The notes under the pieces: model-generated | Told to the model about the DNA's origin: nothing | The model's input: the letters and a program-made list of their open reading frames with translations, nothing else | The model's database searches: none | Made by a program: the position numbers and the translations under genes | Source: Liolophura sinensis | Taxonomy: Eukaryota; Mollusca; Polyplacophora; Chitonida; Chitonidae | Direction: 5' to 3' | DNA: 64,000 nucleotides | Assembly (NCBI RefSeq): GCF_032854445.1 | Contig: NW_027018156.1 | Location: forward strand, 1 to 64,000 | Shown here: positions 25,801 through 40,125 of the stretch, one piece after another | Numbering within the stretch: position 1 is the stretch's first letter | Layout: every line of letters begins with the position of its first letter

Positions 25801-28800
25801 TTGTCACTACAGCCAAAAGTGTTAGTCGGAGAGCAACGCGGTTTGCACCATTCGATTTCTCGTCACAAAATACGTCGGATTAGTCTCTTACCAGCAGCAC
25901 TGGAACAGTTTTTCCACTTTTGCATTTTTGCCTGGTCTTTTTGTTAATTGAAATCGGCTACACTGTACTCTGTACAATCGCGACTGGTCATTACTATATT
26001 CAACTTTTGACTATAAGTTATGTGCCCTTCGGTAGCCCAGAAGACGTCAAATCTTTCGGCTATGCCCATTTAACTCACCCAGCAATTGTCTTACTTCTAA
26101 GTCCAAGACAATCTCAATGTCTTTATCTACGTGTAGAAAAACCACACCATTTGTACATAAAAAACACAAGGTACTTGATACAGTCTGCTGTAAAAAGTAC
26201 AACTAAACACTGACCCACATTTTTAAGGTGCCAAAAGATGTGGAATTGGGCCAGGCATCGGCAGCTGTTGAAAAATAGCAAATTTCCCTGGTTTCTATGG
26301 AGTAAGAGCCGTTGCTGGGCACGTGATTATGACATAAATGATCATTCAATTGTCACTACAGCCAAAAGTATTGGTCGGAGAGCAACGCGGATTGCTCCAT
26401 TCGATTTCTCGTCACAAAATACGTCGGATTAGCCTCTTACCAGCAGCACTGGAACAGTTTGTCCACTTTTGCATTTTTGCCTGGTCTTTTTGTTAATTGA
26501 AATCGGCTACACTGTACTCTGTACAATCGCGACTGGTCATTACTATATTCAACTTTTGACTATAAGTTATGTGCCCTTCGGTAGCCCAGAAGACGTCAAA
26601 TCTTTGGGCCAAGCCCATTTAACTCACCCAGCAATTGCCTTACTTCTAAGTGCAAGACAATCTCAATGTCTTTATCTACGTGTAGAAAAACCACACCATT
26701 TGTACGTGAAAACCACAAGGTACTTGATACAGTCTGCTGTAAAAAGTACAACTGAACACTGACCCACTTCAGTAAGGTGCCAAAAGATTCGGAATTGAGC
26801 CAGGCATCGGCAGCTGTTGAAAAATTGCAAATTTCCCTGGTTTCCATGGAGTAAGAGCCGTTGCTGGGCACGTGATTATGACATAAATGATCATTCAATT
26901 GTCACTACAGCCAAAAGTTTTGGTCGGACAGCAACGCGGTTTGCACCATTCGATTTGTCGTCACAAAATACGTCGGATTAGCCTCTTACCAGCAGCACTG
27001 GAACAATTTTTCTAATTTTGCATTTTTACCTGGTCTTTTTGTTAATTGAAATTGGCTACACTGTACTCTGTTCAATCGCGACTGGTCATTACTATATTCA
27101 ACTTTTGACTATAAGTTATGTGCCCTTCGGTAGCCCAGAAGACGTCAAATCTTTGGGCTAAGCCCATTTAACTCACCCAGCAATTGTCTTACTTCTAAGT
27201 CAAAGACAATCTCAATGTCTTTATCTACGTGTAGGAAAACCACACCATTTGTACGTGAAAAACACAAGGTACTTGATACAGTCTGCTGTATAAAGTACAA
27301 CTGAACACTGACCCACTTCAGTAAGGTGCCAAATAATTCGGAATTGGGCCAGGCATCGGCAGCTGTTGAAAAATTGCAAATTTCCCTGGTTTCCATGGAG
27401 TAAGAGCCGTTGCTACGCACGTGATTATGACATCAATGATCATTCAATTGTCGCTACAGCCAAAAGTATTGGTCGGAGAGCAACGCGGATTGCACCATTC
27501 GATTTCTCGTCACAAAATACGTCGGATTAGCCTCTTACTAGTAGCACTGGAACAGTTTTTCCACTTTTGCATTTTTGCCTGGTCTTTTTGTTAATTGAAA
27601 CTGGCTACACTGTACTCTGTACAATCGCGACTGGTCATTACTATATTCAACTTTTGATTATAAGTTATGTGCCCTTCGGTAGCTCAGAAGACCTGAAATC
27701 TTTGGGCTAAGCCCATTTAACTCACCCAGCAATTGTCTTACTTCTAAGTCCAAGACAATCTCAATGTCTTTATCTACGTGTAGAAAAACCAGACCGTTTG
27801 TACTTTAAAAACAAAAGGTACTTGATACAGTCTGCTGTAAAAAGTACAACTAAACACTGACCCACTTCAGTAAGGTGCCAAAAGATGTGGAATTGGGACA
27901 GGCATCGGCAGCTGTTAAAAAATTGCAAATATCCCTGGTTTCCATGGAGTAAGAGCCGTTGCTGTGCACGTGATTATGACATAAATGATCATTCAGTTGT
28001 CACTACAGCCAAAAGTATTAGTCGCAGATCAACGCGGTTTGCACCATTCCATTTCTCGTCACAAAATACGTCGGATTAGTCTCTTACCAGCAGCACTAAA
28101 ACAGTTTTTCCACTTTTGCATTTTTGCCTGGTCTTTTTGTTAATTGAAGTCGGCTACACTGTACTCTGTACAATCGCGACTGGTCATTACTATATTCAAC
28201 TTTTGACTATAAGTTATGTGCCCTTCGGTAGCCCAGAAGACGTCAAATCTTTGGGCTAAGCCCATTTAACTCACCCAGCAATTGTCTTACTTCTAAGTCC
28301 AAGACAATCTCAATGTCTTTATCTACGTGTAGGAAAACCACACCATTTGTACGTGAAAAACACAAGGTACTTGATACAGTCTGCTGTATAAAGTACAACT
28401 GAACACTGACCCACATTTATAAGGTGCCAAAAGATTCGGAATTGGGCCAGGCATCGGCAGCTGTTGAAAAATTGCAAATTTCCCTGGTTTCCATGGAGTA
28501 AGAGCCGTTGCTGGGCACGTGATTATGACATAAATGATCATTCAATTGTCGCTACAGCCAAAAGTATTGGTCGGAAAGCAACGCGGATTGCACCATTCGA
28601 TTTCTCGTCACAAAATACGTCGGATTAGCCTTTTACCAGCAGCACTGGAACAGTTTGTCCACTTTTGCATTTTTGCCTGGTCTTTTTGTTAATTGAAATC
28701 GGCTACACTGTACTCTGTACAATCGCGACTGGTCATTACTATATTCAACTGTTGACTATAAGTTATGTGCCCTTCGGTAGCCCAGAAGACGTCAAATCTT

Positions 28801-29099
28801 TTGGCTAAGCCCATTTAACTCACCCAGCAATTGCCTTACTTCTAAGTGCAAGGCAATCTCAATGTCTTTATCTACGTGTAGAAAAACCAGACCATTTGTA
28901 CGTGAAAAACACAAGGTACTTGATACAGTCTGCTGTAAAAAGTACAACTGAACACTGACCCACTTCAGTAAGGTGCCAAAAGATGCAGAATTGAGCCAGG
29001 CATCGGCAGCCGTTGAAAAATTGCAAATTTCCCTGGTTTCCATGGAGTAAGAGCCGTTGCTGTGCACGTGATTATGACATAAATGATATTTCAATTGTC

Positions 29100-31290
29100 G
29101 CTACAGCCAAAAGTATTGGTCGGAGAGCAACGCGGATTGCACCATTCGATTTCTCGTCACAAAATACGTCGGATTAGGCTCTTACTAGTAGCACTGAAAC
29201 AGTTTTTCCACTTTTGCATTTTTACCTGGTCTTTTTGTTAATTGAAATCGGCTACACTGTACTCTGTACAATCGCGACTGGTCATTACTATATTCAACTT
29301 TTTACTATAAGTTATGTGCCTTTCGGTAGCCCAGAAGACCTGAAATCTTTGGGTTAATCCCATTTAACTCACCCAGCAATTGTCTTACTTCTAAGTCCAA
29401 GACAATCTCAATGTCTTTATCTACGTGTAGAAAAACCAGACCATTTGTACATAAAAAACACAAGGTACTTGATACAGTCTGCTGTAAAAAGTACAACTAA
29501 ACACTGACGCACATTTTTAAGGTGCCAAAAGATGCAGAATTGGGCCAGGCATCGGCAGCTGTTAAAAAATTGCAAATATCCCTGGTTTCCATGGAGTAAG
29601 AGCCGTTGCTGTGCACGTGATTATGACATAAATGATCATTCAATTGTCACTACAGGCAAAAATATTGGTCGGAGAGCAACGCGGTTTGCACCATTCGATT
29701 TCTCGTCACAAAATACGTCGGATTAGCCTCTTACTAGTACCACTGGAACAGTTTTTCCACTTTTGCAATATTGCTTCGTGTTTTTGTTAATTGAAATCGG
29801 CTAAACTGCACTCTGTACAATCGCGACTGGTCATTACTATATTCAACTTTTGACTATAAGTTATGTGCCCTTCGGTAGCCCAGAAGACGTCAAATCTTTC
29901 GGCTAAGCCCATTTAACTCACCCAGCAATTGCCTTACTTCTAAGTCCAAGACAATCTTAATGTCTTTATCTACGTGTAGAAAAACCACACCATTTGTACG
30001 TGAAAAACACAAGGTACTTGATACAGTCTGCTGTAAAAAGTACAACTGAACACTGACCCACTTCAGTAAGGTGCCAAAAGATGCAGAATTGAGCCAGGCA
30101 TCGGCAGCTGTTGAAAAATTGCAAATTTCCCTGGTTTCCATGGAGTAAGAGCCGTTGCTGGGCACGTGATTATGACATAAATGATTAATCAATTGTCGCT
30201 ACAGCCAAAAGTAGTGGTCGGAGAGCAACGCAGTTTGCACCATTCGATTTCTCGTCACAAAATACGTCGGATTAGCCTCTTACCAGCAGCACTGGAACAG
30301 TTTTTCCACTTTTGCATTTTTGCCTGGTCTTTTTGTTAATTGAAACTGGCTACACTGTACTCTGTACAATCGCGACTGGTCATTACTATATTCAACTTTT
30401 GACTATAAGTTATGTGCCCTTCGGTAGCCCAGAAGACCTGAAATCTTTGGGCTCAGCCCATTTAACTCACCCAGCAATTGCCTTACTTCTAAGTGCAAGA
30501 CAATCTCAATGTCTTTATCTACGTGTAGAAAAACCACACCATTTGTACGTGAAAACCACAAGGTACTTGATACAGTCTGCTGTAAAAAGTACAACTGACC
30601 ACAGACCCACATGAATAAGGTGCCAAAAGATGTGGAATTGAGCCAGGCATCGGCAGCTGTTGAAAAATTGCAAATTTCCCTGGTTTCCATGGAGTAAGAG
30701 CCGTTGCTGGGCACGTGATTATGACATAAATGATCATTCAATTGTCACTACAGGCAAATGTATTGGTCGGAGAGCAACGCGGTTTGCACTATTCGATTTG
30801 TCGTCACAAAATACGTCGGATTAGAATCTTACCAGCAGCACTGGAACAGTTTTTCCACTTTTGCATTTTTGCCTGGTCTTTTTGTTAATTGATACCGGCT
30901 ACACTGCACTCTGTACAATCGCGACTGGTCATTACTATATTCAACTTTTGACTATAAGTTATGTGCCCTTCGGTAGCCCAGAAGACGTCAATTCTTTGGG
31001 CCAAGCCCATTTAACTCACCCAGCAATTGCCTTACTTCTAAGTGCAAGACAATCTCAATGTCTTTATCTACGTGTAGAAAAACCACACCATTTGTACGTG
31101 AAAAACACAAGGTACTTGATACAGTCTGCTGTAAAAAGTACAACTGAACACTGACCCACTTCAGTAAGGTGCCAAAAGATTCGGAATTGAGCCAGGCATC
31201 GGCAGCTGTTGAAAAATTGCAAATTTCCCTGGTTTCCATGGAGTAAGAGCCGTTGCTGGGCACGTGATTATGACATAAATGATCATTCAA
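29100..31290 (+). repeat. Block C copy 1 (4 monomers, partner 39 monomers right)
   Basis: The block shares GGATTAGGCTCTTACTAG with ACTGAAACAG, GACGCACATTTTTAAGG, the AATATTGCTTCGTG marker (29767-29780), GATTAATCAATTG, AGTAGTGGTCGG, GCACTATTCG, GATTAGAATC and GACGTCAATTC with ~50513-52703, at an offset of 21,413 bases. Units lying between have diverged or were inserted later. The longest-range duplication I could trace is this one. Confidence 0.8.
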
Positions 31291-32624
31291 TTGTCACTAC
31301 AGGCAAAAGTAGTGGTCGGAGAGCAACGCGGTTTGCACCATTCGATTTCTCGTCACAAAATACGTGGGATTAGCCTCTTACCAGCAGCACTGGAACAGTT
31401 TTTCCACTTTTGCATTTTTACCTGGTCTTTTTGTTAATTGAAATCGGCTACACTGTACTCTGTACAATCGCGACTGGTCATTACTATATTCAACTTTTGA
31501 CTATAAGTTATGTGCCCTTCGGTAGCCCAGAAGACGTCAAATCTTTGGGCTAAGCCCATTTAACTCACCCAGCAATTGTCTTACTTCTAAGTCCAAGACA
31601 ATCTCAATGTCTTTATCTACGTGTAGAAAAACCAGACCATTTGTACATAAAAAACACAAGGTACTTGATACAGTCTGCTATAAAAAGTACAACTAAACAC
31701 TGACCCACATTTATAAGGTGCCAAAAGATGTGGAATTGGGCCAGGCATCGGCAGCTGTTAAAAAATTGCAAATATCCCTGGTTTCCATGGAGTAAGAGCC
31801 GTTGCTGGGCACGTGATTATGACATCAATGATCATTGATCTGTCGCTACAGCCAAAAGTATTGGTCGGAGAGCAACGCGGTTTGCACCATTTGATTTCTC
31901 GTCACAAAATACGTCGGATTAGTCTCTTACCAGCAGCACTGGAACAATTTTTCCTATTTTGCATTTTTACCTGGTCTTTTTGTTAATTGAAATCGGCTAC
32001 ACTGTACTCTGTACAATCGCGACTGGTCATTACTATATTCAACTTTTGACTATAAGTTATGTGCCCTTCGGTAGCTCAGAAGACCTGAAATCTTTGGGCC
32101 AAGCCCATTTAACTCACCGAGCAATTGTCTTACTTCTAAGTCCAAGACAATCTCAATGTCTTTATCTACGTGTAGAAAAACCAGACCATTTGTACTTTAA
32201 AAACACAAGGTACTTGATACAGTCTGCTGTAAAAAGTACAACTAAACACTGACCCACTTCAGTAAGGTGCCAAAAGATGTGGAATTGGGCCAGGCATCGG
32301 CAGCTGTTAAAAAATTGCAAATATCCCTGGTTTCCATGGAGTAAGAGCCGTTGCTGGGCACGTGATTATGACATAAATGATCATTCAGTTGTCACTACAG
32401 CCAAAAGTATTAGTCGGAGAACAACGCGGTTTGCACCATTCCATTTCTCGTCACAAAATACGTCGGATTAGTCTCTTACCAGCAGCACTAAAACAGTTTT
32501 TCCACTTTTGCATTTTTGCCTGGTCTTTTTGTTAATTGAAACTGGCTACACTGTACTCTGTACAATCGCGACTGGTCATTACTATATTCAACTTTTGACT
32601 ATAAGTTATGTGCCCTGCGGTAGC

Positions 32625-33710
32625 CCAGAAGACCTGAAATCTTTGGGCTAAGCCCATTTAACTCACCCAGCAATTGTCTTACTTCTAAGTCCAAGACAAT
32701 CTCAATGTCTTTATCTACGTGTAGAAAAACCAGACCATTTGTACTTAAAAAACACAAGGTACTTGATACAGTCTGCTGTAAAAAGTACAACTAAACACTG
32801 ACCCACATTTATAAGGTGCCAAAAGATGTGGAATTGGGCCAGGCATCGGCAGCTGTTAAAAAATTGCAAATATCCCTGGTTTCCATGGAGTAAGAGCCGT
32901 TGCTTGGCACGTGATTATGACGTAAATGATCATTCAGTTGTCACTACAGCCAAAAGTATTGGTCGGAGAGCAACGCGGTTTGCACCATTTGATTTCTCGT
33001 CACAAAATACGTCGGATTAGTCTCTTACCAGCAGCACTGGAACAATTTTTCCACTTTTGCATTTTTGCCTGGTCTTTTTGTTAATTGAAATCGGCTACAC
33101 TGTACTCTGTACAATCGCGACTGGTCATTACTATATTCAACTTTTGACTATAAGTTATGTGCCCTTCGGTAGCCCAGAAGGCGTCAAATCTTTCGGCTAT
33201 GCCCATTCAACTCACCCAGCAATTGTCTTACTTCTAAGTCCAAGACAATCTCAATGTCTTTATCTACGTGTAGAAAAACCACACCATTTGTACGTGAAAA
33301 ACATAAGGTACTTGATACAGTCTGCTGTAAAAAGTACAACTGACCACAGACCCAAAGGAATAAGGTGCCAAAAGATCTGGAATTGAGCCAGGTATCGGCA
33401 GCTGTTGAAAAATTGCAAATTTCCCTGGTTTCCATGGAGTAAGAGCCGTTGCTACGCACGTGATTATGACATCAATGATCATTTAATTGTCACTACAGGC
33501 AAAAGTATTGGTCGGAGAGCAACGCGGTTTGCACCATTTGATTTCTCGTCACAAAATACGTCAGATTAGTCTCTTACCAGCAGCACTGGAACAATTTTTC
33601 CAATTTTGCATTTTTACCTGGTCTTTTTGTTAATTAAAATCGGCTACACTGTACTCTGTACAATCGCGACTGGTCATTACTATATTCAACTTTTGACTAT
33701 AAGTTATGTG
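32625..33710 (+). repeat. Dimer block D copy 1
   Basis: This is a two-monomer unit with TGTACTTAAAAAACAC, AGAAGGCGTC with GGCTATGCCCATTCAAC, GAAAAACATAAGG and TACGTCAGATTAGTC. The same pair recurs at ~35370 (offset 2,745, 5 monomers) and ~36468. This copy differs by CCCAAAGGAATAAG near 33352 and GTTAATTAAAATCGG near 33632. Confidence 0.75.
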
Positions 33711-34289
33711 CCCTTCGGTAGCCCAGAAGACGTCAAATCTTTGGGCTAAGCCCATTTAACTCAACCAGCAATTGTCTTACTTCTAAGTCCAAGACAATCT
33801 CAATGTCTTTATCTACGTGTAGAAAAACTACACCATTTGTACATGAAAAACACAAGGTACTTGATACAGTCTGCTGTAAAAAGTACAACTGACCACAGAC
33901 CCACAGGAATAAGGTGCCAAAAGATTGGGAATTGAGCCAGGCATCGGCAGCTGTTGAAAAATTGCAAATTTCCCTGGTTTCCATGGAGTAAGAGCCGTTG
34001 CTACGCACGTGATTATGACATAAATGATATTTCAATTGTCGCTACAGCCAAAAGTATTGGTCGGAGAGCAACACGGATTGCACCATTCGATTTCTCGTCA
34101 CAAAATACGTCGGATAAGCCTCTTACTAGTAGCACTGGAACAGTTTTTCCACTTTTGCATTTTTGCCTGGTCCTTTTGTTAATTGAAACTGGCTACACTG
34201 TACTCTGTACAATCGCGACTGGTCATTACTATATTCAACTTTTGACTATAAGTTATGTGCCCTTCGGTAGCTCAGAAGACCTGAAATCT

Positions 34290-35200
34290 TTGGGTTAAGC
34301 CCATTTACCTCACCCAGCAATTGTCTTACTTCTAAGTCCAAGACAATCTCAATGTCTTTATCTACGTGTAGAAAAACCAGACCATTTGTACATAAAAAAC
34401 ACAAGGTACTTGATACAGTATGCTGTAAAAAGTACAATTAAACACTGACGCACATTTTTAAGGTGCCAAAAGATGCAGAATTGGGCCAGGCATCGGCAGC
34501 TGTTAAAAAATTGCAAATATCCCTGGTTTCCATGGAGTAAGAGCCGTTGCTGTGCACGTGATTATGACATAAATGATCATTCAATTGTCACTACAGGCAA
34601 AAGTATTGGTCGGAGAGCAACGCGGTTTGCACCATTCGATTTCTCGTCACAAAATACGTCGGATTAGCCTCTTACTAGTAGCACTGGAACAGTTTTTCCA
34701 CTTTTGCAATATTGCTTCGTGTTTTTGTTAATTGAAATCGGCTAAACTGCACTCTGTACAATCGCGACTGGTCATTACTATATTCAACTTTTGACTATAA
34801 GTTATGTGCCCTTCGGTAGCCCAGAAGACGTCAAATCTTTCGGCTAAGCCCATTTAACTCACCCAGCAATTGCCTTACTTCTAAGTGCAAGACAATCTTA
34901 ATGTCTTTATCTACGTGTAGAAAAAACACACCATTTGTACGTGAAAAACACAAGGTACTTGATACAGTCTGCTGTAAAAAGTACAACTGAACACTGACCC
35001 ACTTCAGTAAGGTGCCAAAAGATGCAGAATTGAGCCAGGCATCGGCAGCTGTTGAAAAATTGCAAATTTCCCTGGTTTCCATGGAGTAAGAGCCGTTGCT
35101 GGGCACGTGATTATGACATAAATGATCATTCAATTGTCGCTACAGCCAAAAGTAGTGGTCGGAGAGCAACGCAGTTTGCACCATTCGATTTCTCGTCACA
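34290..35200 (+). repeat. Partial block C copy (9 monomers from copy 1)
   Basis: The segment shares GACGCACATTTTTAAGG, AATATTGCTTCGTG (34708-34721), AATCTTAATGTC and AGTAGTGGTCGG with AACGCAGTTT with 29350-30260. The offset is 4,941 bases, exactly 9 x 549. It parts from copy 1 near 35213 (GATTAGGCTC against GATTAGCCTC). Confidence 0.75.
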
Positions 35201-35369
35201 AAATACGTCGGATTAGGCTCTTACCAGCAGCACTGGAAGAGTTTTTCCACTTTTGCATTTTTGCCTGGTCTTTTTGTTAATTGAAACTGGCTACACTGTA
35301 CTCTGTACAATCGCGACTGGTCATTACTATATTCAACTTTTGACTATAAGTTATGTGCCCTTCGGTGGC

Positions 35370-36455
35370 CCAGAAGACCTGAAATCTTTGGGCTAAGCCC
35401 ATTTAACTCACCCAGCAATTGTCTTACTTCTAAGTCCAAGACAATCTCAATGTCTTTATCTACGTGTAGAAAAACCAGACCATTTGTACTTAAAAAACAC
35501 AAGGTACTTGATACAGTCTGCTGTAAAAAGTACAACTAAACACTGACCCACATTTATAAGGTGCCAAAAGATGTGGAATTGGGCCAGGCATCGGCAACTG
35601 TTAAAAAATTGCAAATATCCCTGGTTTCCATGGAGTAAGAGCCGTTGCTGGGCACGTGATTATGACATAAATGATCATTCAGTTGTCACTACAGCCAAAA
35701 GTATTGGTCGGAGAGCAACGCGGTTTGCACCATTTGATTTCTCGTCACAAAATACGTCGAATTAGTCTCTTACCAGCAGCACTGGAACAATTTTTCCAAT
35801 TTTGCATTTTTGCCTTGTCTTTTTGTTAATTGAAATCGGCTACACTGTACTCTGTACAATCGCGACTGGTCATTACTATATTCAACTTTTGACTATAAGT
35901 TATGTGCCCTTCGGTAGCCCAGAAGGCGTCAAATCTTTCGGCTATGCCCATTCAACTCACCCAGCAATTGTCTTACTTCTAAGTCCAAGACAATCTCAAT
36001 GTCTTTATCTACGTGTAGAAAAACCACACCATTTGTACGTGAAAAACATAAGGTACTTGATACAGTCTGCTGTAAAAAGTACAACTGACCACAGACCCAC
36101 AGGAATAAGGTGCCAAAAGATCGGGAATTGAGCCAGGTATCGGCAGCTGTTGAAAAATTGCAAATTTCCCTGGTTTCCATGGAGTAAGAGCCGTTGCTGG
36201 GCACGTGATTATGACATAAATGATCATTTAATTGTCACTACAGGCAAAAGTATTGGTCGGAGAGCAACGCGGTTTGCACCATTTGATTTCTCGTCACAAA
36301 ATACGTCAGATTAGTCTCTTACCAGCAGCACTGGAACAATTTTTCCAATTTTGCATTTTTACCTGGTCTTTTTGTTAATTGAAATCGGCTACACTGTACT
36401 CTGTACAATCGCGACTGGTCATTACTATATTCAACTTTTGACTATAAGTTATGTG
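35370..36455 (+). repeat. Dimer block D copy 2
   Basis: This copy is followed directly by an almost identical dimer 1,098 bases (2 x 549) further on. Differences noted are GCCTTGTC near 35811 against GCCTGGTC, GATCGGGAATT against GATCCGGAATT, and TTTCCCTGG against TTTTCCTGG. Confidence 0.8.
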
Positions 36456-36467
36456 CCCTGCGGTAGC

Positions 36468-37553
36468 CCAGAAGACCTGAAATCTTTGGGCTAAGCCCAT
36501 TTAACTCACCCAGCAATTGTCTTACTTCTAAGTCCAAGACAATCTCAATGTCTTTATCTACGTGTAGAAAAACCAGACCATTTGTACTTAAAAAACACAA
36601 GGTACTTGATACAGTCTGCTGTAAAAAGTACAACTAAACACTGACCCACATTTATAAGGTGCCAAAAGATGTGGAATTGGGCCAGGCATCGGCAGCTGTT
36701 AAAAAATTGCAAATATCCCTGGTTTCCATGGAGTAAGAGCCGTTGCTGGGCACGTGATTATGACATAAATGATCATTCAGTTGTCACTACAGCCAAAAGT
36801 ATTGGTCGGAGAGCAACGCGGTTTGCACCATTTGATTTCTCGTCACAAAATACGTCGAATTAGTCTCTTACCAGCAGCACTGGAACAATTTTTCCAATTT
36901 TGCATTTTTGCCTGGTCTTTTTGTTAATTGAAATCGGCTACACTGTACTCTGTACAATCGCGACTGGTCATTACTATATTCAACTTTTGACTATAAGTTA
37001 TGTGCCCTTCGGTAGCCCAGAAGGCGTCAAATCTTTCCGCTATGCCCATTCAACTCACCCAGCAATTGTCTTACTTCTAAGTCCAAGACAATCTCAATGT
37101 CTTTATCTACGTGTAGAAAAACCACACCATTTGTACGTGAAAAACATAAGGTACTTGATACAGTCTGCTGTAAAAAGTACAACTGACCACAGACCCACAG
37201 GAATAAGGTGCCAAAAGATCCGGAATTGAGCCAGGTATCGGCAGCTGTTGAAAAATTGCAAATTTTCCTGGTTTCCATGGAGTAAGAGCCGTTGCTGGGC
37301 ACGTGATTATGACATAAATGATCATTTAATTGTCACTACAGGCAAAAGTATTGGTCGGAGAGCAACGCGGTTTGCACCATTTGATTTCTCGTCACAAAAT
37401 ACGTCAGATTAGTCTCTTACCAGCAGCACTGGAACAATTTTTCCAATTTTGCATTTTTACCTGGTCTTTTTGTTAATTGAAATCGGCTACACTGTACTCT
37501 GTACAATCGCGACTGGTCATTACTATATTCAACTTTTGACTATAAGTTATGTG
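36468..37553 (+). repeat. Dimer block D copy 3
   Basis: This is the third copy of the dimer, tandem with copy 2. It carries TTTCCGCTATGCCC near 37035, where the other two have TTTCGGCTATGCCC. Just right of it, 37560-37900 instead resembles 33720-34060 (AACTCAACCAGC and AAAACTACACC), so the dimer array is flanked by the same unit type on both sides. Confidence 0.8.
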
Positions 37554-37929
37554 CCCTTCGGTAGCCCAGAAGACGTCAAATCATTTGGGCTAAGCCCATT
37601 TAACTCAACCAGCAATTGTCTTACTTCTAAGTCCAAGACAATCTCAATGTCTTTATCTACGTGTAGAAAAACTACACCATTTGTACATGAAAAACACAAG
37701 GTACTTGATACAGTCTGCTGTAAAAAGTACAACTGACCACAGACCCACAGGAATAAGGTGCCAAAAGATTCGGAATTGAGCCAGGCATCGGCAGCTGTTG
37801 AAAAATTGCAAATTTACCTGGTTTCCATGGAGTAAGAGCCGTTGCTACGCACGTGATTATGACATAAATGATATTTCAATTGTCGCTACAGCCAAAAGTA
37901 TTGGTCGGAGAGCAACGCGGTTTGCACCA

Positions 37930-40125
37930 TTCGATTTGTCGTCACAAAATACGTCGGATTAATCTCTTACCAGCAGCACTGGAACAGTTTTTCCACTTTT
38001 GCATTTTTACCTGGTCTTTTTCTTAATTGAAATCGGCTACACTGTACTCTGTACAATCGCGACTGGTCATTACTATATTCAACTTTTGACTATAAGTTAT
38101 GTGCCCTTCGGTAGCCCAGAAGACCTGAAATCTTTGGGCCAAGCCCATTTAACTCACCCAGCAATTGCCTTACTTCTAAGTCCAAGACAATCTCAATGTC
38201 TTTATCTACGTGTAGAAAAACCAGACCATTTGTACATAAAAAACACAAGGTACTTGATACAGTCTTCTGTACAAAGTACAACTAAACACTGACCCACATT
38301 TATAAGGTGACAACAGATGCGGAATTGAGCCAGGCATCGGCAGCTGTTGAAAAATTGCAAATTTCCCTGGTTTCCGTGGAGTAAGAGCCGTTGCTGGGCA
38401 CGTGATTATGACATAAATGATCATTCCATTGTCACTACAGCCAAAAGTATTGGTCGGACAGCAACGCGGTTTGCACCATTCGATTTGTCGTCACAAAATA
38501 CGTCGGATTAGCCTCTTACCAGCACCACTGGAACAATTTTTCCAATTTTGCATTTTTACCTGGTCTTTTTGTTAATTGAAATTGGCTACACTGTACTCTG
38601 TACAATCGCGACTGGTCATTACTATATTCAACTTTTGACTATAAGTTATGTGCCCTTCGGTAGCCCAGAAGACGTCAAATCTTTGGGCTAAGCCCATTTA
38701 ACTCACCCAGCAATTGTCTTACTTCTAAGTCCAAGACAATCTCAATGTCTTTATCTACGTGTAGGAAAACCAAACTATTTGTACGTGAAAAACACAAGGT
38801 ACTTGATACAGTCTGCTGTATAAAGTACAACTAAACACTGACCCACTTCAGTAAGGTGCCAAAAGATTCGGAATTGGGCCAGGCATCGGCAGCTGTTGAA
38901 AAATTGCAAATTTCCCTGGTTTCCATGGAGTAAGAGCCGTTGCTGGGCACGTGATTATGACATAAATGATCATTTAATTGTCACTACAGGCAAAAGTATT
39001 GGTCGGAGAGCAACGCGGTTTGCACCATTTGATTTCTCGTCACAAAATACGTCGGATTAGTCTCTTACCAGCAGCACTGGAACAGTTTTTCCAATTTTGC
39101 ATTTTTACCTGGTCTTTTTGTTAATTGAAATCGGCTACACTGTACTCTGTCAAATCGCGACTGGTCATTACTATATTCAACTTTTGACTATAAGTTATAT
39201 GCCCTTCGGTAGCCCAGAAGACGTCAAATCTTTCGGCTAAGCCCATTTAACTCACCCAGCAATTGTCTTACTTCTAAGTCCAAGACAATCTCAATGTCTT
39301 TATCCACGTGTAGAAAAACTACACCATTTGTACATGAAAAACACAAGGTACTTGATACAGTCTGCTGTAAAAAGTACAACTGACCACAGACCCACAGGAA
39401 TAAGGTGCCAAAAGATTGGGAATTGAGCCAGGCATCGGCAGCTGTTGAAAAATTGCAAATATCCCTGGTTTCCATGGAGTAAGAGCCGTTGCTACGCACG
39501 TGATTATGACATAAATGATATTTCAATTGTCGCTACAGCCAAAAGTATTGGTCGGAGAGCAAATCGGATTGCACCATTCGATTTCTCGTCACAAAATACG
39601 TCGGATAAGCCTCTTACTAGTAGCACTGGAACAGTTTTTCCGCTTTTGCATTTTTGCCTGGTCCTTTTGTTAATTGAAACTGGCTACACTGTACTCTGTA
39701 CAATCGCGACTGGTCATTACTATATTTAACTTTTGACTATAAGTTATGTGCCCTTCGGTAGCTCAGAAGACCTGAAATCTTTGAGCCAAGCCCATTTCAC
39801 TCACCCAGCAATTGTCTTACTTCTAAGTCCAAGACAATCTCAATGTCTTTATCTACGTGTAGAAAAACCACACCATTTGTACATAAAAAACACAAGGTAC
39901 TTGATACAGTCTGCTGTAAAAAGTACAACTAAACACTGACCAACATTTATAAGGTGCCAAAAGATACGGAATTTGGCCAGGCATCGGCAGCTGTTAAAAA
40001 ATTGCAAATATCCCTGGTTTCCATGGAGTAAGAGCCGTTGCTGGGCACGTGATTATGACATCAATATTCATTGAATTGTCGCTACAGCCAAAAGTATTGG
40101 TCGGAGAGCAACGCGGTTTGCACCA
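37930..40125 (+). repeat. Tetramer block E copy 1 (2196 bp)
   Basis: Four distinct monomers are repeated directly at a period of 2,196 bases (4 x 549). Linked markers are CAGTCTTCTGTACAAAG, GGTGACAACAGATGCGG, TTTCCGTGGAG (loss of the NcoI site), CAGCACCACTGG, ACCAAACTATTTG, CTGTCAAATCGCG, TATCCACGTG, GAGCAAATCGG and TATATTTAACTTTTG. Confidence 0.85.
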